Source: CAZOIA01 sp964579675
Lineage (GTDB): Bacteria > Planctomycetota > Phycisphaerae > UBA1845 > PWPN01
Assembly: GCA_964579675.1 (NCBI GenBank)
Contig: CAZOIA010000195.1
Span: forward strand, 1 to 10,260
Length of the DNA: 10,260 nt
Reading direction: 5' to 3'
The notes beneath the pieces are model-generated. The model was not told where the DNA came from. It searched no databases and was given only the letters and a program-made list of their open reading frames with translations. The translations under genes were made by a program, and so were the position numbers. Positions 1 through 4,749 of the stretch are shown here, in pieces (position 1 is the first letter of the stretch; the number at the start of each line of letters is the position of its first letter).

Positions 1-79
1 GAAACACCTGGGGGCGGCGCCTTCCAACAAGCCGCCCAAAGTGTCATGCACCCCGACCTACCCGCCGCGCCCGCCCGGA

Positions 80-108
80 TTGATTCGCCCCCGGCGATCG
101 TGTGTAAT
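80..108 (+). promoter_or_regulatory. Candidate sigma70-type promoter of lysA
   Basis: TTGATT at 80-85 matches 4 of 6 bases of the -35 consensus. TGTAAT at 103-108 matches 5 of 6 of the -10 consensus. The spacer is exactly 17 bases. The predicted transcription start near 115 would leave a leader of about 34 bases before the ATG at 149. This supports lysA having its own promoter and a start downstream of it. Only pattern matching was used; other sigma factors are possible in this GC-rich genome. Confidence 0.42.
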
Positions 109-148
109 CGTACGTCTTGGCCCGTGGTTGCCGCCAGAGATGAGAATC

Positions 149-1429
149 ATGGATTATTTCGCCTATCGCGACGGGGAGCTGTATTGTGAAGACGTGCGCG
201 TACGGGAGATCGCCGACGCGCTCGGCACGCCCACGTACGTATACTCATCGGCCACCCTGAAACACCATTACCAGCAGACCGCGACCGCATTCAGCGAGCT
301 GGACCCGGTCATCTGTTACTCCATCAAGAGCTGCCAGAACCTCCACATCATCCGGCTACTGGTTGAACAGGGGGCCGGCATGGACGTGGTCAGCGGCGGC
401 GAGCTGTACCGGGCCTTGAAGGCCGGTGCCGACCCGAGCCGGATCGTCTACGCCGGCGTCGGCAAGACCGACCACGAGATCAACGAAGCCATCGACGCCG
501 GGATCGGATGGTTCAACGTCGAGTCGGAGGCGGAACTCGCGCACCTCATCGAGATCGCCGGCGGGCGCAGGCAAACGGTCCAGGCAGCCCTTCGGGTCAA
601 TCCGGATGTCGATCCCAGGACCCACCGGCACACCACGACCGGCAAGAAGGAGACGAAGTTCGGGGTTGACCTCGAACGGGCCCGGCGGGTGTTCGATACA
701 TTTGGCCGGGACCCACACGTGAAGCTGTGCGGCCTCCACCTGCACATCGGCTCGCCGGTCAACACCGTGGAGCCTTACGTCGAGGCCATCGAGAAGGCCC
801 TGGGGCTGATCAAGGGGCTCCGCGAGGACGGCTTCGCGATCGACACGCTCAACATCGGGGGCGGATTCGGGGCCCACTACGAGGCCCAGGAAGCTCCGTC
901 GATGTCGGCGTATGCCGAACAGATCATACCCCTGCTCCGGGGCCGGGGCCTGCAACTCGTGCTCGAGCCCGGGCGGTCGATCGCGGCCAACGCCGGCATT
1001 CTGTTGACCCGAGTCATCTACATCAAGCACGGCGGGGGGAAGCGGTTTGTGATCGTGGACGCGGCGATGACCGATCTGATCCGGCCCGCCCTGTATGACG
1101 CGTATCACTTCATCTGGCCGGTAGGCCCCGGGGGCGCCTTCACCCCGCCCCAGCGCGGGCGAGACCTGCGGTTGCCGGGCACGGTGAAGGTAGACGTGGT
1201 CGGAGGAGTCTGCGAGACCGGCGATTTCCTGGGCAGGGACCGGCAACTGCCCCCGGTCAGGCGGGGCGACTTGCTGGCCGTTTTCTCTGCCGGCGCCTAC
1301 GGGTTCGTCATGGCGAGCCACTACAACTCCCGGCCCAACGCCGCCGAGGTCCTCGTCAATGGCCCGAAGTTCCGCACCATCCGCCGCCGCGAGACCTACG
1401 CAGAGCTGGTCGCCCCCGAGGAGACTTGA
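149..1429 (+). CDS. lysA: Diaminopimelate decarboxylase (LysA)
   Basis: This cytoplasmic PLP enzyme (EC 4.1.1.20) decarboxylates meso-diaminopimelate to L-lysine, the last step of lysine synthesis. The 426-residue product has the usual family length. The alanine-racemase-like barrel carries the PLP lysine K60 in YSIKS, HLHIGS at 197-202, the phosphate-binding glycine run GGGFG at 237-241, and EPGR at 273-276. The C-terminal beta domain has CETGD at 355-359, whose Cys serves the neighbouring active site of the dimer in this family, and GAYGF...YNSRP at 382-395. The reading frame stays open back to base 2, but residues before ATG 149 are Pro/Arg-rich and unlike LysA. The family start (acidic, then F-Y-R-D-G-L-Y-E-D-V) fits M149. 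ATG 140 is an in-frame alternative, and neither start has a clear Shine-Dalgarno. Ornithine/arginine decarboxylases of the same fold are less likely given CETGD and the length. Confidence 0.95.
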   Translation: MDYFAYRDGELYCEDVRVREIADALGTPTYVYSSATLKHHYQQTATAFSELDPVICYSIKSCQNLHIIRLLVEQGAGMDVVSGGELYRALKAGADPSRIVYAGVGKTDHEINEAIDAGIGWFNVESEAELAHLIEIAGGRRQTVQAALRVNPDVDPRTHRHTTTGKKETKFGVDLERARRVFDTFGRDPHVKLCGLHLHIGSPVNTVEPYVEAIEKALGLIKGLREDGFAIDTLNIGGGFGAHYEAQEAPSMSAYAEQIIPLLRGRGLQLVLEPGRSIAANAGILLTRVIYIKHGGGKRFVIVDAAMTDLIRPALYDAYHFIWPVGPGGAFTPPQRGRDLRLPGTVKVDVVGGVCETGDFLGRDRQLPPVRRGDLLAVFSAGAYGFVMASHYNSRPNAAEVLVNGPKFRTIRRRETYAELVAPEET

Positions 1430-1584
1430 CGGATTCACCCCGGCCCCGGGAGGACACCTGGAGAAGGTATTGACCCCCGGCAAGTGGGGCATTGACCACC
1501 CCAGCCCTGCCCATCGCCGGTCAAAAGCCCGCTGGTTGCAGTCTGCGATGGGTTTTATCAGACGATCAGCCGCTCGCGCGCAGC

Positions 1585-1625
1585 AAAGGGGGCAGTGCCG
1601 GCTACTGCCGAGACTGCCCCTCTTT
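1585..1625. terminator. Bidirectional hairpin terminator between convergent genes
   Basis: GGGGCAGT (1589-1596) pairs perfectly with ACTGCCCC (1613-1620). The stem is extended by AAAG (1585-1588) against CTTT (1622-1625) with one bulged base, around a 16-base loop. The right arm ends in CTTT on the plus strand, and the left arm reads CTTT on the minus strand, so it could serve both lysA and the minus-strand genes. GGCAGT (1591-1596) can also pair with ACTGCC (1604-1609), giving an alternative shorter hairpin. The U-tracts are short. Confidence 0.6.
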
Positions 1626-1694
1626 GATTCAGCTATGCGCCCTGGGTGAAACGCCGCCCCACGTGGCGCCGAGGGAGGAGAACAACCCAGTCGC

Positions 1695-1724
1695 CCGCGC
1701 CGCCCCACACAACACGCGGCGCGG
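1695..1724 (-). terminator. GC-rich hairpin after the last mini-gene
   Basis: CCGCGCCGC (1695-1703) and GCGGCGCGG (1716-1724) form a 9-bp perfect stem with a 12-base loop. It lies about 52 bases beyond the stop of the mini-gene ending at 1777. On the minus strand the hairpin is followed by a T-containing stretch (GGTTGTTCT) rather than a clean U-tract. A terminator role is inferred from position. Confidence 0.4.
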
Positions 1725-1776
1725 CGCTTCACGTTCTTGGCCGACTTGCTGACTCAGTCGTGCCGTACGGCGCTAC

Positions 1777-1941
1777 TTATGTCGTCAGCCCCAGCGTCTG
1801 AAGCCACTGCGCAAGGGTCTGACCCCCGGGAATATTGGTTATGAAGCTGAACCCGTGCCCCGGGTTAAAGTTACAGGTTCCCAACTGCAGCAGGTACGCC
1901 GACGACAACGCGAAGGCGATAATCTTCCAAATCCGTGTCAT
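1777..1941 (-). CDS. Small Cys-box exported peptide, member A of mini-gene cluster
   Basis: The function is not recognised. The 54-residue product begins with a basic stretch (MTRIWK). A hydrophobic segment at about residues 6-20 follows and ends at LQLGTC (Cys23). This resembles a lipoprotein signal, although Thr just before Cys is not a standard lipobox residue. The tail of about 31 residues has Gly/Pro/aromatic stretches and a short amphipathic end (LAQWLQTLG). GGAGG at 1950-1954 lies 8 bases from ATG 1941. ATG 1947, only 2 bases from it, is an in-frame alternative adding Met-Lys. It is the last of four similarly built minus-strand genes and shares LQLG[S/T]C with the gene at 2390-2515. 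It could instead be a single-helix membrane peptide. The regular codon structure, SD and repeated architecture make a real gene likely, but expression is unproven. Confidence 0.62.
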   Translation of the reverse strand: MTRIWKIIAFALSSAYLLQLGTCNFNPGHGFSFITNIPGGQTLAQWLQTLGLTT

Positions 1942-1949
1942 TTTCATGA

Positions 1950-1954
1950 CCTCC
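1950..1954 (-). promoter_or_regulatory. Shine-Dalgarno GGAGG deciding the start of mini-gene A
   Basis: On the minus strand GGAGG sits 2 bases before ATG 1947 and 8 bases before ATG 1941. Normal spacing favours 1941 as the translation start. The motif itself lies inside a third in-frame ATG codon context (1956), which it therefore cannot serve. Confidence 0.55.
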
Positions 1955-2117
1955 ATAAACCAAAGGACTCAGCGTGTGCCCTCGATCCACTACCCGGCCG
2001 GGACTCGGGGCATTTGCGCCCGATCAGCCGCTCTCAACAGAGGCACCGGTCAACCGTAGAGACACCCACGATCCCGGTAGCCCCCCGAGGGGAGTGCCTG
2101 ATCCGGCACCAGTGTCC

Positions 2118-2252
2118 TTAGCCCCAGAGTTCCTCGTTCAGGATGGCCATGAGGATCCGGGCATTGCCACCCAACAAACCACAACCATTGAACAGGCTGC
2201 CCACTAACAGAGCAGCGATAGACGTTGACATCATCTTGAAACGTCTGGACAT
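2118..2252 (-). CDS. Small Cys-box exported peptide, member B of mini-gene cluster
   Basis: The function is not recognised. The 44-residue product starts with MSRRFK (strongly basic) and continues with a hydrophobic segment at about residues 9-21. FNGC (Cys24) follows, with Gly before Cys as in lipoproteins but a weaker -3/-2 pair. After Cys comes GLLGG and an amphipathic tail ending in Leu-Trp-Gly. The frame is open upstream as far as 2357, but AAGGAGG lies exactly 6 bases before ATG 2252 and fixes the start. That start region matches the one at 2791-2808 in 16 of 18 bases. Downstream on the minus strand are short complementary runs (CCCC/GGGG at 2083-2092 inside AGGCAC/GTGCCT at 2041-2099) that could end the transcript. 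Base composition looks less GC-rich than in the flanking enzyme genes. It could be a lipopeptide or a small membrane peptide. Confidence 0.68.
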   Translation of the reverse strand: MSRRFKMMSTSIAALLVGSLFNGCGLLGGNARILMAILNEELWG

Positions 2253-2258
2253 TGCGAG

Positions 2259-2265
2259 CCTCCTT
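2259..2265 (-). promoter_or_regulatory. Strong Shine-Dalgarno AAGGAGG of mini-gene B
   Basis: A full AAGGAGG stands 6 bases before ATG 2252 on the minus strand. It picks the short start over upstream in-frame codons. The same element with the same spacing precedes mini-gene C. Confidence 0.75.
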
Positions 2266-2325
2266 GAATTCGGGTGACTAGTCGCTCCCGCCGCCCCCCC
2301 TTGTGCAAAACAGAGGGGCAGAGCG

Positions 2326-2352
2326 GGTCGCCAGCCTCCCGGAACGGCGACC
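2326..2352 (-). terminator. Hairpin downstream of mini-gene D
   Basis: GGTCGCC (2326-2332) and GGCGACC (2346-2352) form a perfect 7-bp stem with a 13-base loop. It lies 37 bases beyond the stop of the gene ending at 2390. There is no U-tract, so the terminator role is inferred from position only. Confidence 0.35.
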
Positions 2353-2389
2353 GGCACTTGTCACGACCGGCCACCACGACTCTGACAAC

Positions 2390-2515
2390 CTAGTTAACCG
2401 CCCGAAGGATAACGTACTGCAACAGGAATTCAGCAATGCAAGAACCGAGCTGCAATGCTGCTACTGTCGAGCCTGCCAACAACAGGCCCCACTTTACCCA
2501 AGTCTTCTTCGACAT
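2390..2515 (-). CDS. Small Cys-box exported peptide, member D of mini-gene cluster
   Basis: The function is not recognised. It is the shortest of the four, with 41 residues. MSKKTWVKW gives a basic N-terminus, a hydrophobic segment spans about residues 10-22, and LQLGSC places Cys26 in a near-canonical lipobox (Leu-Gly-Ser-Cys). The tail of 15 residues (AEFLLQYVILRAVN after Ile27) is itself hydrophobic and could form a second short membrane-associated helix. AGGAG at 2524-2528 lies 8 bases before ATG 2515. An overlapping ATG 6 bases further upstream is out of frame. LQLG[S/T]C is shared with member A and MSK with member C, which suggests common descent. Gaps of 136 bases to member C and 137 bases to member B separate it from its neighbours, so individual transcripts are possible. 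Confidence 0.66.
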   Translation of the reverse strand: MSKKTWVKWGLLLAGSTVAALQLGSCIAEFLLQYVILRAVN

Positions 2516-2523
2516 TATTCATT

Positions 2524-2528
2524 CTCCT
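2524..2528 (-). promoter_or_regulatory. Shine-Dalgarno AGGAG of mini-gene D
   Basis: AGGAG on the minus strand ends 8 bases before ATG 2515. It supports translation of the 41-residue frame rather than the overlapping out-of-frame ATG. Confidence 0.6.
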
Positions 2529-2557
2529 AGAAGCACTTGTTGGCCTCTTGCATAATC

Positions 2558-2579
2558 GAGGCTTTCCAAGCCCAGCCTC
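2558..2579 (-). terminator. Weak hairpin downstream of mini-gene C
   Basis: GAGGCT (2558-2563) and AGCCTC (2574-2579) form a 6-bp stem with a 10-base loop. It lies about 72 bases past the stop at 2652 and roughly 30 bases before the SD of mini-gene D. There is no U-tract. It could equally be a leader structure of the next gene. Confidence 0.25.
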
Positions 2580-2651
2580 CCGAGCAGGACTCCTGACTGG
2601 CGAACCGAGGCATCCGCCGAGCCACAGCTCGTTCCTCTCTGACGTGGCACC

Positions 2652-2795
2652 TCAATCGAAAAGGTTGCCAATATCCACGTACTGTCTGATACGGTCCACC
2701 ACCTCTCCACCGCCGAGACAGCCGCCCAATAGCAATGCCGACAGCGTCGATATTGCCGTCAGCAATGCGACCTTGAGCTTGCTCCACTTAGACAT
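2652..2795 (-). CDS. Small lipoprotein-like peptide, member C of mini-gene cluster
   Basis: The function is not recognised. The 47-residue product has the clearest lipoprotein signal of the four. MSKWSKLK gives the basic N-terminus, about 15 hydrophobic residues follow, and LLGGC places Cys26 in a good lipobox. Next come a Gly-rich linker (LGGG) and a charged 17-residue tail with Glu, Asp and Arg residues ending in Leu-Phe-Asp. A mature peptide of about 22 residues would be lipid-anchored. AAGGAGG at 2802-2808 stands 6 bases before ATG 2795 and overrides a longer in-frame start near 2834. It is the first of the four in transcription order, about 220 bases downstream of mtnA and separated from it by two hairpins, so it probably has its own promoter. 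I could not pick a convincing one. Confidence 0.72.
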   Translation of the reverse strand: MSKWSKLKVALLTAISTLSALLLGGCLGGGEVVDRIRQYVDIGNLFD

Positions 2796-2801
2796 CGTGA
2801 G

Positions 2802-2808
2802 CCTCCTT
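2802..2808 (-). promoter_or_regulatory. Strong Shine-Dalgarno AAGGAGG of mini-gene C
   Basis: AAGGAGG lies 6 bases before ATG 2795. With its start codon it forms an 18-base block (AAGGAGGCTCACGATGTC) that differs from the corresponding block of mini-gene B at only two positions. Confidence 0.75.
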
Positions 2809-2946
2809 AAGAAGGAAACGATTTGGCCTCTCATCTGGAGGCCTGCGACGCTATTAGCACTCGGCCTACGTAGCCGTGCTAGTTACCTCGCACCAAGAAC
2901 TCTCGTTAAATTGCTCGCCGGACCGCGCCGATCCGGACACCGCTTC

Positions 2947-2965
2947 TCAGGCCCGCTCGGCCTGA
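2947..2965 (-). terminator. Second hairpin downstream of mtnA
   Basis: TCAGGCC (2947-2953) and GGCCTGA (2959-2965) form a perfect 7-bp stem with a 5-base loop, 53 bases past the mtnA stop. No U-tract follows on the minus strand. Together with the hairpin at 2983-3004 it makes a tandem pair that probably ends or stabilises the mtnA transcript. Confidence 0.45.
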
Positions 2966-2982
2966 CACTCACCATGACTCCT

Positions 2983-3004
2983 GGACTGGCCGCGCCGCCA
3001 GTCC
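2983..3004 (-). terminator. Hairpin directly downstream of mtnA
   Basis: GGACTGGC (2983-2990) and GCCAGTCC (2997-3004) form a perfect 8-bp stem with a 6-base loop, 13 bases past the mtnA stop. It lacks a U-tract, so it may act as an intrinsic terminator of the GC-rich type or as a 3'-end stabiliser. Confidence 0.5.
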
Positions 3005-3017
3005 TCGGGGCGGGATA

Positions 3018-4100
3018 TTACCGTATTTCGCCGACGTTGCAAGCCCGAATCGGAAAAATTTTCCGAATTCGGCCCCGGGTCACCGGCTCAACCACACCCC
3101 TCTCCGTAACAATCCCCCGGATCAGTTCGGCCGGGGTGACGTCAAACGCCGGACAATAACACGGCACGTGTTCCGGCGCAGTCAGCCGACCGAAGCCCCG
3201 GCGGACTTCCTCCGCCGAACGCATCTCGATCGGTATCGCCGATCCGTCCGGAACGGAAAAATCAAAGGTGGACCGAGGCGCTGCCACATAAAACGGCACA
3301 TCGTGGGCCTTGGCCAGCACCGCCAGGCCATAGGTGCCGATCTTGTTCGCCGTATCGCCGTTGGCCGCGATACGGTCGGCACCCGTCACCACCAGATCCA
3401 CCCCCCGATCCCGCATTACATGACCGGCCATGTTATCGCAGATCACCGTCACGTCAATACCCGCCCGGGATAATTCCCAGGCCGTCAGACGTGAGCCCTG
3501 CAACAGCGGCCGGGTCTCACCGGCGTATACGCGAAACCGCCGGCCCCGCTCATGAGCGCAAAACATTACAGCTAAAGCAGTTCCGTACTCAGAGGCGGCC
3601 AACCCGCCCGCGTTGCAATGCGTCAGAACGGTACCGCCGTCGGGAATCAGACCCTGGCCCATCTCGCCGATGGCCCGGCAGATAGCGGCATCCTCCCGGC
3701 GGATCGCCTGGGCCTCGGCGAGCATGGTCTCCTTCATCTCCCGCAAAGGCCGGCCGCGGAGACCATCGGCCCGGCGACGCATCCGATCCAACGCCCAGAA
3801 CAGATTCGCAGCCGTGGGCCGGCTGGTTGCCAGGTAGTCGCATACCCGGGTCAGATTCTCAAAGAACGCTTGCGGAGTTGCGGCCTCTCGTACCGCGAGG
3901 ATCGTGCCCATAGCCGCAGCCACGCCGATCGCGGGCGCCCCACGGACACGAAGGCTCCGGATTGCCTCCCAGAGCGTCTCCACGTCCCGGCAGGCAATCA
4001 CCCGGAATTCGCCGGGCAGGAGCGTCTGATCGACCATCTGGATGCAGCCGTCGAGCCCGCCCTCCCAACAAATCGTCTTGGGAGGCCGGGGCTCAGCCAC
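3018..4100 (-). CDS. mtnA: Methylthioribose-1-phosphate isomerase (MtnA)
   Basis: This cytoplasmic isomerase (EC 5.3.1.23) converts 5-methylthioribose-1-phosphate to methylthioribulose-1-phosphate in methionine salvage. It is related to eIF2B subunits. The 360-residue product has the usual length. Visible motifs are RVRGAPAIG at 51-59 (substrate phosphate loop), THCNAGG at 160-166 with catalytic Cys162, EYGTAL at 171-176, YAGETRPLLQG at 192-202, VTGADRI at 238-244 with catalytic Asp242, NKIGTYG at 252-258, and PAFDVTP near 317-323. It starts with GTG at 4100, inside the end of purE: the GTG and the purE stop share GTGGCTGA, an 8-base overlap that implies translational coupling. AGGAG lies about 10 bases upstream. 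The C-terminal 15 or so residues after EPVTRGR are a basic extension. No other salvage gene (mtnB, mtnC, mtnD, mtnK) is visible. A ribose-1,5-bisphosphate isomerase role is less likely given the full set of MtnA motifs. Confidence 0.94.
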   Translation of the reverse strand: MAEPRPPKTICWEGGLDGCIQMVDQTLLPGEFRVIACRDVETLWEAIRSLRVRGAPAIGVAAAMGTILAVREAATPQAFFENLTRVCDYLATSRPTAANLFWALDRMRRRADGLRGRPLREMKETMLAEAQAIRREDAAICRAIGEMGQGLIPDGGTVLTHCNAGGLAASEYGTALAVMFCAHERGRRFRVYAGETRPLLQGSRLTAWELSRAGIDVTVICDNMAGHVMRDRGVDLVVTGADRIAANGDTANKIGTYGLAVLAKAHDVPFYVAAPRSTFDFSVPDGSAIPIEMRSAEEVRRGFGRLTAPEHVPCYCPAFDVTPAELIRGIVTERGVVEPVTRGRIRKIFPIRACNVGEIR

Positions 4101-4602
4101 CGCGTAGCCGCTCCTGCAAGATTTGGGACATCTTATCGACCGTTTCGGCCTGAATACTTTTGTATTTCTTCAGCTCCGCCCGGAGACGGGGATCCGCCAG
4201 GGCCAGCATCTGCACCGCCAGGAGGGCCGCGTTTCTGGCCCCGGACCGCCCGATCGCCACCGTCGCCACCGGGACGCCGGGCGGCATCTGGACCATGCTC
4301 AGGAGACTGTCCAAGCCCTGCAGGCCCCCGGAATCCAAGGGGACGCCGATCACCGGAAGCGTCGTGTGGGCCGCCACCGCCCCCGGCAGGGCCGCCGCCA
4401 TCCCCGCGCCCGCGATGAACACGCCGATGCCACGCTCCTCCGCAGAAACGACGAATTCCCGCAGCTTCTCTGGCGAACGGTGTGCAGAAATCACCTCCAC
4501 CACCACGGCGACCCCGAAAGACCGGAGCTGCTCGTGGCAGGCCTCCATGACCGGCCAGTCGGAGTCGCTGCCCAGGATGATCGCCACTGCTCGCCCGGCC
4601 AT
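4093..4602 (-). CDS. purE: N5-CAIR mutase, class I PurE
   Basis: This cytoplasmic enzyme of purine synthesis (EC 5.4.99.18) moves the carboxylate of N5-carboxyaminoimidazole ribonucleotide to give CAIR, normally after PurK. The 169-residue length is typical of class I. GSDSDWPVM at 11-19 and SAHRSP at 39-44 (His41, Arg42, equivalent to E. coli His45/Arg46) form the substrate site. IAGAGMAAALPG at 63-74 and PVIGVPL plus GLDSLLSMVQMPPGVPVATVAIG make up the core. The family normally reads AAHLPG or AAHLAG; here the His (E. coli His75) is Ala71. ATG 4602 is preceded by GAAGGTGA and fits the family N-terminus, while upstream in-frame residues do not. It is followed directly by mtnA with an 8-base overlap. 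purK is not in the window. The 147 bases upstream, up to the lipoprotein stop, contain a TACAAT on the minus strand (4667-4662) but no matching -35. Confidence 0.93.
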   Translation of the reverse strand: MAGRAVAIILGSDSDWPVMEACHEQLRSFGVAVVVEVISAHRSPEKLREFVVSAEERGIGVFIAGAGMAAALPGAVAAHTTLPVIGVPLDSGGLQGLDSLLSMVQMPPGVPVATVAIGRSGARNAALLAVQMLALADPRLRAELKKYKSIQAETVDKMSQILQERLRGG

Positions 4603-4749
4603 GTTCACCTTCCCGCTCTTCGGGCCAACGCACGATTCCCGCCCGGCTGAGGGCCATGGCCATTGTAGCGATGGGCTGCCTACCGGGAAACAGGAGGGGG
4701 ATCCGCACCTTTTTCGCAGGCACGACAGTCCAGGCATCAATGATACTTC

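Larger units (their letters stand above)
1430..1776. other. Gene-free stretch between convergent lysA and the mini-gene block
   Basis: This 347-base stretch lies between the lysA stop and the end of the last minus-strand mini-gene. I found no open frame with a recognisable protein or a convincing start. It holds two strong inverted repeats (1585-1625 and 1695-1724, listed separately) that suit transcript ends from both sides. It also holds one copy (1563-1575) of a 13-base direct repeat whose second copy is at 2021-2033. A small RNA cannot be excluded. Confidence 0.6.

Noticed and set aside
1..79. Possible 3' end of an upstream gene
   Set aside because: Three plus-strand frames were read; none shows a recognisable C-terminus, and no frame can be preferred.
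41..148. N-terminal extension of lysA to ATG 41
   Set aside because: The extra 36 residues are Pro/Arg-rich, unlike LysA, and would overlap the candidate promoter at 80-108. The family N-terminus matches M149.
356..1732. Long minus-strand open frame (458 codons) opposite lysA
   Set aside because: It lies antisense to an unambiguous lysA, its translation is Pro/Arg/Gly-rich without recognisable motifs, and high GC gives few stops. It is a shadow frame.
2455..3159. Plus-strand open frame of 234 codons over the mini-gene block
   Set aside because: Low-complexity Ser/Pro/Leu composition, no SD, and antisense to two mini-genes with strong SDs and to the end of mtnA.
4662..4667. TACAAT (minus strand) as the purE promoter
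   Set aside because: No acceptable -35 lies 16-18 bases upstream. A single hexamer is not enough in this sequence.
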